A stretch of 57,729 nucleotides of DNA from a bacterium. GTDB taxonomy: Bacteria > Spirochaetota > UBA4802 > UBA5550. The notes below the pieces were generated by a model. The model saw only the letters and a list, made by a program, of their open reading frames with translations, was not told the origin of the DNA and did not search any database. The position numbers were made by a program, and so were the translations under genes. This document shows, piece after piece, positions 42,544 through 51,223 of this stretch. The stretch covers positions 1 through 57,729 of the forward strand of contig JAAENB010000880.1 of NCBI GenBank assembly GCA_024224995.1. The letters are read 5' to 3'. How positions within the stretch are numbered: the stretch's first letter is position 1; each line of letters begins with the position of its first letter.

Positions 42544-42598
42544 ATAGCAACAGGATAGGGGGAAGAGAAATTCTGTAAATTGATTTTTTTTAAGCTGC

Positions 42599-43630
42599 CT
42601 ATTTTTGTATAATCCACTCCGGCGGTTTCATCCGTCCCCGGCTTACATCTTCCATTTTGAGGCCGGAGATGGTTTCGCAGAGAGTGTTTTCTTCATCAAA
42701 AAGGTCAATATCAAACTTTAAAATTCTTTTGTTTGAAGGTTTTGGGAGCGGATATACGCAGGAGCGGTAGTTTTTTCCGGGTTCCGTTGGTTTGAGAACA
42801 ACACGGTTTTCAAAACCAACGGGAAACACTACAATATTGGCAAATCTCTGGCCCCAGGCACAGGCTGAGTGAAAGGCCGCGTCAAGAGGGAAGGGCGATC
42901 CCAGGGGGAAAGACCCGGCCGCGTCTGTTCCGCCGGAAAGGGCTGCTCGTGCTCCTTTTTCGCATAAAAAAACCTCTTTTTGGGTGTTTTGGAATGAAGG
43001 GCCAAAAGGAACCAGCTCCCGGTAAAGATCTTCATGAGGAACACTGTACCAGCTTTCATCTGCCTCGGGCAGGGTGCGGCCCTTGCGAGGGGTGCGGCCC
43101 ATCCGGGGAGACTCCTGCCGGAACAGGACAGAAACATGCTCTTTTGCCCTGGTGATCCCGCTTTTGGTTTTTGTTATGGTGACGAGTTTTGCCCGAATAT
43201 CGCCGTTTTCGTCGATGGAAAGATCGTTAAATGCTTCGAGTTGTGAGCTGTTGGGATCAATGAATAAAAAACGGTCAAAAGAGGCTTTGTGCATGTATAG
43301 GACCGGGGCATCGGGCATAAAAGAGAGCGTCGATTTTGCCAGCTCCTGCAGGGCTTCCACTGCCGGGTATACAGCCCTGTCAATGAATCTGTGATCCAGG
43401 AGGTAAGGTTTTATCGGGATAATTATTGGTAATCGTTCTTTTAGTTTTTCTTTCATTAATTTAAGACCATGTTTTTTACGGGTTTTGCTTATATCCTGTG
43501 TTCGTCTGGCTTTACTGACTTTAAGGCCCGATTCTATGACCTGCTGAAGATGTATTTCGTGCATAAGGTCATCCCAGGAGGCATTATTGGGCAGTTTTTC
43601 AATAATGGCACGGGCTTTGTCTTTTATCAT
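42599..43630 (-). CDS. Polyketide-synthase-type dehydratase with antitoxin-like N terminus
   Basis: The ATG at 43630 follows GGAGGG; 343 residues. Residues 1-58 (IIEKLPNNASWDDLMHEI, then QQVIESGLKVSKARR) match small antitoxin proteins usually encoded alone next to a toxin. From about residue 75 (IIPIKPYLLDHRFIDRAVYP) the chain reads like a double-hotdog PKS dehydratase: H in LLDHRF, FLFIDPNS, LVPFGPSFQNT, and DAAFHSACAWG for the second active-site helix. It would dehydrate 3-hydroxyacyl-ACP intermediates. A start at an internal Met (MKEKLKERLP) would separate the parts but lacks a clear binding site. Close to the acyltransferase genes; the other FAS-like genes lie 2.7 kb away. Confidence 0.6.
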   Translation of the reverse strand: MIKDKARAIIEKLPNNASWDDLMHEIHLQQVIESGLKVSKARRTQDISKTRKKHGLKLMKEKLKERLPIIIPIKPYLLDHRFIDRAVYPAVEALQELAKSTLSFMPDAPVLYMHKASFDRFLFIDPNSSQLEAFNDLSIDENGDIRAKLVTITKTKSGITRAKEHVSVLFRQESPRMGRTPRKGRTLPEADESWYSVPHEDLYRELVPFGPSFQNTQKEVFLCEKGARAALSGGTDAAGSFPLGSPFPLDAAFHSACAWGQRFANIVVFPVGFENRVVLKPTEPGKNYRSCVYPLPKPSNKRILKFDIDLFDEENTLCETISGLKMEDVSRGRMKPPEWIIQK

Positions 43631-43898
43631 TACTTCATTTCCCTCCAAAACTTTTATATTCAACTATTAAGTGCAACACTTTTTTTAAAGTCGTTTTTAA
43701 ACCTGGCGATTTCTGATATTCTTTTTTCAATTATTTATAATTATTTTTTTTAATCAATAAAAATAATTATAAATTGTTGAATTTGTCTGCATGAGGCGGC
43801 ACTATTAAGGTGTTGTTTGTTCCAATACTGGTTGACATAAAAGAACTATATTGTTTATTTATCATATAGCCTATAATGCAGCCATACTAGAGGAAATT

Positions 43899-45608
43899 AT
43901 GAAAAAGAAAAAACTGCCCATAGGAAACTCCGATTTCAGGGATATCATAAAAGAAAATTATTATTATGTGGATAAATCTCTCTTTATAAAAGAGATAATT
44001 GATAAAGGCGATAAAATTCTACTTATCCCCCGACCGAGAAGATTTGGAAAAACATTAAATTTATCCATGCTCTACTACTTTTATACCAACAGAATAGAAC
44101 AAAACGGTATATACAAAGAGCCCGAGCCGGAACTTTTTAACCACCTTGCTATTAGCCAGGCGGGTGTGGAATACACTGAAAAACAAGGGAAGTATCCTGT
44201 AATATTTTTTACTTTCAAAGATGTAAAAGAAAATAATTGGGAAAAATGCTGCCAAAAAATTAAGGAACTGGTTCAAATTGAGTATAAAAAATATAAATTT
44301 CTCATTCAATCCGATGCTCTTGATACGGAAGATAAAAAATACTTCAAAAGTATAATAGAATTAGAAGCAGGGGAAACTGAATACGCCTCATCACTCAACA
44401 GGCTTCTTGTTTTTTTAAACCGCTATTACCAGGAACGAGTTGTAATCCTGGTAGATGAATATGATATGCCGATACACAGCGGTTATGCGAATAACTACTA
44501 TGATGATGTGGTAAATTTTATAAGAAATTTCTTATCCGGCGGGCTAAAGGATACGGGCCAATACCTTGAAAAATCCGTTCTTACGGGAATTTTGCGAGTT
44601 GCCAAAGAATCTATTTTCTCCGGTCTGAACAATCCCGGTGTATATACTCTCCTTGCCGAAGAGTTTGACAACAAGTTCGGTTTTACGGAAGAAGAAGTGG
44701 CGTTAATGGCAGATTATTACGAGTTAAAATATAAACTTAAAGATATAAAAAAATGGTATAACGGGTATATCTTTGGCAAACAGGTTATATATAACCCCTG
44801 GTCTATTCTTTGCTATTTTCAAAGTAAATCGGGAGAATTCCAACCTTACTGGGTAAACACTTCAAGCAACAACCTTATAGAATATTATCTTACTAAAGGA
44901 GGAAAAGAGCTTAACAAAGACCTGGAAATACTGATTGCCGGAGAATCCCTGGAAAAACCTATTGACGAAAATATTGTTTATAAAGATGTTGATAGGATAG
45001 ATAACCTGCTCTGGAGTTTTCTCCTTATGAGCGGATACCTGAAATATACGTCAAAAAAATATGATGAATCGATTGCAAAATTTCGCTGCGCTCTTAACAT
45101 TCCCAATGAAGAAGTCAGATCCATATTCGTTGGCATAGTTCAATACTATTTTGCCGAGCGTGTGGAATCCTCTATAGTTGAAAATATGCTTTCTGCCCTG
45201 GCTAATGGCAACGTTAAAGAGTTTGGTAAATTATTTCGCAAAATTGTTCTTGCTCTTTTCAGTTACCATGACTTCGGAGGAGAACCGGAAAAAGTATACC
45301 ATGCCTTCACTGCCGGTCTCCTGGTCTGGCTTACCAACACTCATGAGATTAAATCGAACAGGGAATCCGGATATGGAAGGTATGATATTTGTATCATTCC
45401 GAAAGATGCGGAAAAAACAGGTTATGTTATCGAGTTTAAAACCGTTGATACCGTGGAGAATGAAACCGTTGAATCGGCAGTTAAAGAGGCTCTCGATCAA
45501 ATTGAAGAAAAAAAGTATGAAACCGAACTTGTTGAAAGGGACATAAAAAATATCAAAAAACTTGCCATAGTCTTTGAAGGGAAGAATGTATCTATTATAG
45601 AAGCTTGA
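43899..45608 (+). CDS. AAA-ATPase-like/PD-(D/E)XK nuclease family protein (DUF1703 type)
   Basis: The ATG at 43899 follows AGAGGAAATT and is preferred over 43851; 569 residues. The N-terminal ATPase-like domain carries PIGNSDFRDIIKENYYYVDKS and the P-loop-like PRPRRFGKTL, with VVILVDEYDMPI as Walker B. The C-terminal part, TGYVIEFKTVDT, is the PD-(D/E)XK nuclease core. These proteins are common, variable accessory genes often found as insertions, and are sometimes linked to mobile elements. It splits the dehydratase/acyltransferase block from the acyl cluster on the opposite strand, as an insertion would. Confidence 0.85.
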   Translation: MKKKKLPIGNSDFRDIIKENYYYVDKSLFIKEIIDKGDKILLIPRPRRFGKTLNLSMLYYFYTNRIEQNGIYKEPEPELFNHLAISQAGVEYTEKQGKYPVIFFTFKDVKENNWEKCCQKIKELVQIEYKKYKFLIQSDALDTEDKKYFKSIIELEAGETEYASSLNRLLVFLNRYYQERVVILVDEYDMPIHSGYANNYYDDVVNFIRNFLSGGLKDTGQYLEKSVLTGILRVAKESIFSGLNNPGVYTLLAEEFDNKFGFTEEEVALMADYYELKYKLKDIKKWYNGYIFGKQVIYNPWSILCYFQSKSGEFQPYWVNTSSNNLIEYYLTKGGKELNKDLEILIAGESLEKPIDENIVYKDVDRIDNLLWSFLLMSGYLKYTSKKYDESIAKFRCALNIPNEEVRSIFVGIVQYYFAERVESSIVENMLSALANGNVKEFGKLFRKIVLALFSYHDFGGEPEKVYHAFTAGLLVWLTNTHEIKSNRESGYGRYDICIIPKDAEKTGYVIEFKTVDTVENETVESAVKEALDQIEEKKYETELVERDIKNIKKLAIVFEGKNVSIIEA

Positions 45609-45630
45609 ATAATATGATGACCGGATCATT

Positions 45631-45873
45631 CTAATCCGTTGCGTCTTCTACTGCATTGCATTCTCTTTGATTTAAAGGCTTCATCGATTTCATGAGATTC
45701 TTAAGTTTGGAATTTGTGCCGCTTATCAATGTATTAAAATAACATGTTGTTTCATTGTCAATATATTCGTGTTTATTGAGCCCGTTCAACGCGAAGTTGA
45801 TAATATTTATTGAACTCGCAATTTCCAGAAGCTGGTGTTCTACCTCAGTAGTATCAAATTGATATATTTCCAT
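45631..45873 (-). CDS. Small cytosolic protein, unknown function
   Basis: 80 residues with GGGAGGG before the ATG. Mostly helical by eye (EVEHQLLEIASSINIINFALNGL and a second helix SKLKNLMKSMKPL), which suggests a two-helix bundle. No family recognised. It converges on the DUF1703-type gene, 22 nt apart. The clear ribosome binding site makes it likely to be real. Confidence 0.5.
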   Translation of the reverse strand: MEIYQFDTTEVEHQLLEIASSINIINFALNGLNKHEYIDNETTCYFNTLISGTNSKLKNLMKSMKPLNQRECNAVEDATD

Positions 45874-46006
45874 AATTTACCCTCCCGTGTAATTTATGAT
45901 ATTAAAAGCATGTTGCCTTTTTGGCGCAAAAAAAGCAATAACATTTTTAAATTTTTTGCCTTAAAAATTCATTGACAGTTTAATTTGAATATGATAGGTT
46001 TAGTTT

Positions 46007-46171
46007 ATGGAAAATAAAAAAAATGAAGATATCGTAAAAAGCAGCGTGAGAATTCCCAGGGAGTTATACAGGTCGATAAAGATCTACTGTGCGGAAAACG
46101 ATTACAAGATGAACGAATTCTTTCTTAAGTGCTTTGAGCATGTGATTAATGATAAAATTGATCTAAAATAG
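46007..46171 (+). CDS. Short ribbon-helix-helix (CopG/Arc-like) protein
   Basis: 54 residues from an ATG at 46007 to a TAG at 46169-46171. The sequence VKSSVRIPRELYRSIKIYC followed by MNEFFLKCFEHVIND fits a ribbon-helix-helix: a strand with alternating residues, then two short helices. Such proteins are DNA-binding autoregulators or antitoxins. A TTGACA at 45972 and a TATGAT at 45990 are near but not ideally spaced. No partner toxin is seen. Confidence 0.55.
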   Translation: MENKKNEDIVKSSVRIPRELYRSIKIYCAENDYKMNEFFLKCFEHVINDKIDLK

Positions 46172-46227
46172 ATAAAGTTTTGTCTGCTTTTTTGATGGAA
46201 AGACCCTGTTACGTGCGAGGAGTCGTT

Positions 46228-46259
46228 TTGAAAGCGACGTTACGTAACGTCGCTTTCAA
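46228..46259. repeat. Second palindrome family, copy 2
   Basis: Perfect 32-nt palindrome TTGAAAGCGACGTT-ACGT-AACGTCGCTTTCAA. Same arms as at 21518-21547. Located just beyond the thioesterase gene's 3' end, where it might also end transcription of the acyl operon. Confidence 0.85.
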
Positions 46260-46297
46260 GGGGTGCGACCCCGGGCAAAATCTCAGGAAGAAAATGC

Positions 46298-46777
46298 TCA
46301 CCCTCGAAAGCTTTCCCACAACTCATCAGTAATAGGATCAAGAGCCACAGGAGTCCCTGCCAGGTTAAGCGCGCAGTGCTTGGTAAACCCCTTACACACC
46401 AGCTCTCCGGTTTCGGCATGGGTAATAATATAATCGAACTTTATTCGAATACGGTCTTTTTCCGAAGGACGGGTATGGACCCACATAGGATCATCATAAT
46501 ACAAAGGCTTAAAAAAGCTCATTCCAAGGTCGATAATGGGGTACACATACCCGCTCTCCTCAACCTGTCTATAGGGATACGCCACATCCCTCATGAGCGA
46601 TGCTCTGCCGAATTCAAAATAAAGAAGATAGTTAGCATGATAAACAACTTGTGAACGGTCAGTTTCCGCGTACAGGGTTCTCCGGTGGCAGCGGTGCCAG
46701 ATCTCTCCTGAAGTTTTATCTTTTATATAATAATCTTCCATTCCCGCAGGTTCGGGAATAAAGGGTTTTGGTTTCAT
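46298..46777 (-). CDS. Acyl-CoA/ACP thioesterase, hotdog fold (4HBT, YbgC-like)
   Basis: 159 residues; GGAGTAGAATAAAG before the ATG. The motif YAETDRSQVVYHANYLLYFEFGR places the catalytic Asp and the YxANY helix of 4-hydroxybenzoyl-CoA-type thioesterases. It is the last gene of the long minus-strand run. It would release the finished acyl chain from the carrier protein, or edit misprimed chains. Aryl-polyene and related clusters have a thioesterase of this kind. Confidence 0.85.
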   Translation of the reverse strand: MKPKPFIPEPAGMEDYYIKDKTSGEIWHRCHRRTLYAETDRSQVVYHANYLLYFEFGRASLMRDVAYPYRQVEESGYVYPIIDLGMSFFKPLYYDDPMWVHTRPSEKDRIRIKFDYIITHAETGELVCKGFTKHCALNLAGTPVALDPITDELWESFRG

Positions 46778-46792
46778 CTTTATTCTACTCCT

Positions 46793-48058
46793 CTATACTC
46801 CTTTAAAAACTACACAGCAGTTTGTCCCACCAAAACCAAAAGCATTGGAAAGGAATATTTCATAATCTTTCTTCCTGGTTTCATTAGGGACAAAGTCAAT
46901 ACCTTCGAATTGCGGATCGATAATATGGTTAATCGTGGGTAAAATTACCCCATTATGCATTGCTTCAATGGCGAGAGACGCTTCAATCGCGGCAGCAGCG
47001 CCAATAGTATGCCCAATTTGTGATTTATTCGAAGAAACAGGAATTTTGTCCAGGCCGCTTTCAAAAACCATACGCAAGCACTCAACCTCAGCCTTATCTC
47101 CCGCGGGAGTAGAAGTGCCATGGGCATTAACATATTGAATATCTTGTGGAGAAAGCTCAGCGTCTTCAATAGCATCGTGCATCGCGGTAACAATAGTCGC
47201 CGCGTTGGGCCTGGTAATATGATATGAATCCGAAGTCCAGCCAATTCCCATAACTTCCGCTTTCGGAGAAAGCCCATGAGCTTCCACCATCTCTTCGGCA
47301 GCAAGAACAACAACCGCCGCCCCTTCCGATAAAACGAATCCCTTTCTATCAAAACTAAAAGGGCGGGATGCCTGCGAATGATCATCAAAAGCCCGGTCTC
47401 CGGGCTTGACCTTAAAAGAAGCATTCATATTTTCAAAACCGTGAATAATTTCCGGAATGATACAGGTATCAACACCACCGGCAAGAACAAAATCGCAATC
47501 TCCGTCCCGGATCATTCTCGATCCAATACCAATAGCATGATTTCCCGAGGCACAGGCACCCTGCGGTGAAAAAACAGGACCCGTAAATCCCAGAAGCATG
47601 CCGGCCTTTCCCGAAGGAAGATTCGCGCAAAGATTCGGGAGCAAATAGGGGCTGACTTTTAACTTACCCTTTTCACGATAGTTATCGGCCGCAATCCGGT
47701 AACTGTCCGTACCATTCAGGGCGGAACCAATAAGACAGGAGGTTCTGGGCCCGGTTTCTTTATTCATTTCCAGGTTCGCGTTTTGAAGCGCTTCCCTGCA
47801 TACAGCCATTGTTAAGAGAACAAAATCGGCGTTCCAGTTATATACTTCTTTTTCATCGGCAAAATCAAGCTTACGCGGGTCCCACCCGGGAATCTCTCCA
47901 ACAATATAAGAGGCAGTATCAACATCACATTTGCTCACTTTGCCAAACCCGGCCTCGCCTTTAACGGCACGGTCCCATGACTCGGCAAATGTTGTTCCCA
48001 GGGGAGTCGCGGCTCCATAGCCAACTACATATACTCGTCTGTTTTGAGGTGCTTTCAT
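46793..48058 (-). CDS. Beta-ketoacyl-ACP synthase (FabF-like), second of an adjacent pair
   Basis: 421 residues. Condenses an acyl chain with malonyl-ACP. The nucleophile is Cys169 in SPQGACASGNHA; the two His are in YVNAHGTSTPAGD and KSQIGHTIGAAAAIE, so the Cys-His-His triad is intact. It is paired head-to-tail with another synthase (48063) with a 4-nt gap, as seen in aryl-polyene, PUFA and type II polyketide clusters. Both carry full triads, so neither is a typical chain-length factor. Specific chain length cannot be inferred. Confidence 0.9.
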   Translation of the reverse strand: MKAPQNRRVYVVGYGAATPLGTTFAESWDRAVKGEAGFGKVSKCDVDTASYIVGEIPGWDPRKLDFADEKEVYNWNADFVLLTMAVCREALQNANLEMNKETGPRTSCLIGSALNGTDSYRIAADNYREKGKLKVSPYLLPNLCANLPSGKAGMLLGFTGPVFSPQGACASGNHAIGIGSRMIRDGDCDFVLAGGVDTCIIPEIIHGFENMNASFKVKPGDRAFDDHSQASRPFSFDRKGFVLSEGAAVVVLAAEEMVEAHGLSPKAEVMGIGWTSDSYHITRPNAATIVTAMHDAIEDAELSPQDIQYVNAHGTSTPAGDKAEVECLRMVFESGLDKIPVSSNKSQIGHTIGAAAAIEASLAIEAMHNGVILPTINHIIDPQFEGIDFVPNETRKKDYEIFLSNAFGFGGTNCCVVFKGV

Positions 48059-48062
48059 AAAA

Positions 48063-49319
48063 TTATCCTACTCTTCGAAAAACCAGACAGGAGTTACATC
48101 CTCCAAAACCAAACGCATTTTTCAAGAGAAATTCTTGTTTTATTGAACCGGTTTCTTGTACAATCGAATCAAGTTCCAGTTCCGGGTCGGGATTATAATT
48201 TATTGTGGGAAGAATGGTATCGGAAACCATTCCTTTCATGGCATAAATTGATTCTATGGCACTGGAAGCTCCCATGGCATGACCGGTTAATGACTTGTTC
48301 GCGGTAACCGGGGGTACGCTGCTTCCAAAAATATCTCTTAAAGCCTGAGCTTCAATAGTATCGCCAATTTTGGTTGAGGTGCCGTGAGCGTTAACAGAAT
48401 CAATATCCCCGGGCTGTATCCCGGCGGTTTTAATTGATCCATTGATAGCCTGTTTTACGGTATCAAGATTTGGCGCGACAAAATGATGCGCGTCCGAAGT
48501 CATGCCCCAACCGGCGAGTTCAACAGGACAGTCAAGGCCGTGAGCTTTAGCGAATTCAGGAGTCGTAAGAATAACGCAGCCGGCTCCTTCGGAAACAACA
48601 AACCCTCTCCGGTTTGCTGAAAAAGGACGGCTAGCCTCACCAGGAGCCTCTTCAGGAGCACCGGGTTTAGCCTTATACGCGCCGTTCATTGTAGCAAAAC
48701 CGGCAACAATAGGCTCAACCAGGCAAAAATCAACAGCACCGCATATGGCAACATCTGCCATACCGCGCTCTAAAAAAAGAGCTCCCATAATCATGGAAGT
48801 GGAACCTGTAGCGCAGGCCGTAATTGAAGAAACAATGGGGCCCGTAGCTTTCGTCAGTATCGAAACTTTTCCGCCTACCATGTTAATACAGGAATTGGGA
48901 TTGGTAAAAGGATGGGGAAGTTTGTTCTCCGCGATCATACGCCTGTCGGCCTTTAAAACCGCGTCAAGACCGCCAACTGCCGAACTAAAGGTAATGGCAG
49001 TTCGGGGAGCAATTTCCGGGGTAATTTCAATACCGCTATTTTCAAGAGCACGATGCACAACAAGCATGGCATGCTTGAAAATAGGAGATGTCCAATGAGC
49101 CATCTCCCGCTGCCCCAGGAAAGGGTAGGGGCTTGCATCTATATCGGAAACTTCTCCGGCAATACGGACAGGAAATTTGTCGTTTATAGGAAAACGGGAA
49201 AGCGCGCCAATACCGCTTTCCCCATTAATGGCATTGTTCCATTGGGTATCCATCGTTGTCCCCAGGGGAGAGACAGCGTCATACCCGGCAATAACAGCTT
49301 TTTTTGAAATATCTACCAT
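48063..49319 (-). CDS. Beta-ketoacyl-ACP synthase (FabF-like), first of an adjacent pair
   Basis: 418 residues; its ATG overlaps the stop of the radical SAM gene by 7 nt (ATGGTAG). Cys169 lies in ITACATGSTS; NAHGTSTKIGD and NKSLTGHAMGASSAIE carry the catalytic His. The family block SANRRGFVVSEGAG is present. It is similar to but clearly different from the downstream synthase, so the two may form a heterodimer or work at different elongation steps. The radical SAM overlap shows that radical chemistry and chain elongation are co-translated. Confidence 0.9.
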   Translation of the reverse strand: MVDISKKAVIAGYDAVSPLGTTMDTQWNNAINGESGIGALSRFPINDKFPVRIAGEVSDIDASPYPFLGQREMAHWTSPIFKHAMLVVHRALENSGIEITPEIAPRTAITFSSAVGGLDAVLKADRRMIAENKLPHPFTNPNSCINMVGGKVSILTKATGPIVSSITACATGSTSMIMGALFLERGMADVAICGAVDFCLVEPIVAGFATMNGAYKAKPGAPEEAPGEASRPFSANRRGFVVSEGAGCVILTTPEFAKAHGLDCPVELAGWGMTSDAHHFVAPNLDTVKQAINGSIKTAGIQPGDIDSVNAHGTSTKIGDTIEAQALRDIFGSSVPPVTANKSLTGHAMGASSAIESIYAMKGMVSDTILPTINYNPDPELELDSIVQETGSIKQEFLLKNAFGFGGCNSCLVFRRVG

Positions 49320-50311
49320 GGAATAAATCGATACAGCTTGGCAAACATTTCATATACTTCAATCCAGTTTTGAAGATCCTTTGTTGTACGAATATGGGCT
49401 CGCTTGTTTACCATTACCCAGCTCATATGCGCGGCTCCGTCTTTACAGGTTTTGCAGTCCCTTGTTTCCGAAGTACAGCAGCGGTGTGTTGTCTGCAAGT
49501 CCGAAGCCCACCGGATGAAGCGGATCAGCCGTTTTGGCTGAGGATCCCTGGTGTCCAGGGGTTCCGTAACTGAGGGACATTCATTCCATCCAAAAGGACG
49601 GCCCAGCATTTTTCCTGTAGTAATAATTTCATGATAGTATTTTGATGATATTACCGTATCAGGGTACTTATCGAGCATTTCATCCATTTCTACGCGGATA
49701 TCTTTGAGCTCTTGCTCTTTCCAGTGAAACCCGTCAACACCTTCATCATTCGATAAAAGCTGCATATGGACTTTTAAGCCAACGTCACGGACTTTTTTTA
49801 TAATTTCTTCTGTCTTGCCAACCTGTTTTGGAGTGATAGTGTATAGATAATAGGTATAGTCGTCACCTTCATAATTTTTACTGGAAATCGCGAACGTGTC
49901 CTTTCCCCTGAGAACCTTTTCATCTTCATCATTACCCCATAATGATATCCCTACCATCATATCAGGAAATTTGTCTCTAGGAACTTTGATAAGCCCGTTT
50001 GTGGCGCAATAGCTGGGGAGGCGCTTATAAAAAGCCTCAACCCGGTCAAGGTGGAGGGTGGGTTCTCCACCAATGAGGATGGCCAGGTTTACTCCCCGAT
50101 CCATCTCTTTATCTATAAAAGTTTCCCATTTGTTTATGTCTTTTTCTTCATCAGCAGCAATATGTTCGTCTGATGAGAAGAAAAAACAACCTTTACACCG
50201 GAGGTTGCATTTATTGGTTACATCATAAATTGAACTCCGGATATTTAATTTCGATATTTTTTTGTATCGTTCATACCATTCAGTATCGAGTAATGAGCTA
50301 ACGGTTTTCAT
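49313..50311 (-). CDS. SPASM-like radical SAM protein of the acyl cluster (B)
   Basis: 332 residues; GGGAAGG before the ATG. Radical SAM motif Cys35/39/42 in NKCNLRCKGC, then GGEPTLHLD. Near the C terminus HRCCTSETRDCKTC is an extra cluster site that is shared with the paralogue at 51224 (CCVPDTDCPDC). It overlaps the following synthase gene, so it acts in the same pathway. No B12 domain. The chemistry is unknown; it may introduce or rearrange bonds on acyl-ACP, or modify a carrier protein. Confidence 0.85.
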   Translation of the reverse strand: MKTVSSLLDTEWYERYKKISKLNIRSSIYDVTNKCNLRCKGCFFFSSDEHIAADEEKDINKWETFIDKEMDRGVNLAILIGGEPTLHLDRVEAFYKRLPSYCATNGLIKVPRDKFPDMMVGISLWGNDEDEKVLRGKDTFAISSKNYEGDDYTYYLYTITPKQVGKTEEIIKKVRDVGLKVHMQLLSNDEGVDGFHWKEQELKDIRVEMDEMLDKYPDTVISSKYYHEIITTGKMLGRPFGWNECPSVTEPLDTRDPQPKRLIRFIRWASDLQTTHRCCTSETRDCKTCKDGAAHMSWVMVNKRAHIRTTKDLQNWIEVYEMFAKLYRFIPW

Positions 50312-50334
50312 TTTTTCCTTCCCGGTCTTAATAA

Positions 50335-51210
50335 TTATTTATATGCGGCAACACGTTTTTTTATTTTATTTAAAAATTTTCTATGCTCCGGTGCTATTCT
50401 GCATTTCGCAATACTTTGCATTGGAAAGGAGACTTTCATATATATTTTATTGTCGTCAACAATAACATAGACTCTGTCTCCCATTTTTACCAGTTTTCCT
50501 ATCCTTTTGGAACCCAGGATGATTTGACCGGTTCCGTAATTGATTTCTTTAACAATTCCAATCAATTTGCCTCTTTTTACCGTGCTGATAACAACCTCTT
50601 CCGGTTTTTCAATCTTTACGGTTTCTTTTAAGAATGCCAGCTGGAAAGCCGGATCACTTAAAAAAGCAGACAATGAATCATCTATCATTTTGTAGGATGC
50701 TTTTTGAAATTTGGCATAATACGCTTCATCTTTTTTTGCTTTAGACGAATCGTAAGACTCTATTTGCGTTTTAATGGTAAAATCATTCTGGTATAGCGGA
50801 ATATCTCCACCTTCCGAGAGAGTAATTGTATACTTAAATTCTCTATCAGTAAGTGATTTCATCTCAAGAGTTAGATAGGGTGTTTTTCCGGTGTCATATT
50901 CTTTATTTACAATGACACCAATTTGGGTTAAAGCTTTTTCATATGAATACCAGATATAATCGGGTATTAATGATGATGTTTGATACTTCGCGTTTTTATC
51001 AGGACTATAATACTCATATCTTTTTGTATTGTCCGCACTATTATAGAAACCGTAAAGGTTTATGGTCTTTCCTTTATAGGCGGCAAAATCTTCCGCTTTA
51101 ATTGTGGTAGAGTATGATCCATGATCTAACTCAATGGTTTTGTCACAGAAAACCACAGAGAATACCAGCACTATAGCAGTTGCTATTCCAATTATATTTT
51201 TTTTGTCCAT
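50335..51210 (-). CDS. Cluster-associated lipoprotein of unknown function
   Basis: The ATG at 51210 (after CAGGG) gives 291 residues with a signal peptide ending in a lipobox (FSVVFC); the longer frame from 51282 would bury it. The mature part has a strand-rich N-terminal domain (KTINLYGFYNSADNTKRYEYYS, then a domain with YTITLSEGGDIPLYQ) and a C-terminal segment where VKRGKLIGIVKEINYGTGQIILG looks like an SH3/OB-type barrel. Not recognised. Sitting between the two SPASM-like radical SAM genes, it could carry the finished lipid across the envelope, as LolA-like or LPP proteins do in aryl-polyene loci. Confidence 0.65.
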   Translation of the reverse strand: MDKKNIIGIATAIVLVFSVVFCDKTIELDHGSYSTTIKAEDFAAYKGKTINLYGFYNSADNTKRYEYYSPDKNAKYQTSSLIPDYIWYSYEKALTQIGVIVNKEYDTGKTPYLTLEMKSLTDREFKYTITLSEGGDIPLYQNDFTIKTQIESYDSSKAKKDEAYYAKFQKASYKMIDDSLSAFLSDPAFQLAFLKETVKIEKPEEVVISTVKRGKLIGIVKEINYGTGQIILGSKRIGKLVKMGDRVYVIVDDNKIYMKVSFPMQSIAKCRIAPEHRKFLNKIKKRVAAYK

Positions 51211-51223
51211 TGTAGTAACCCTG

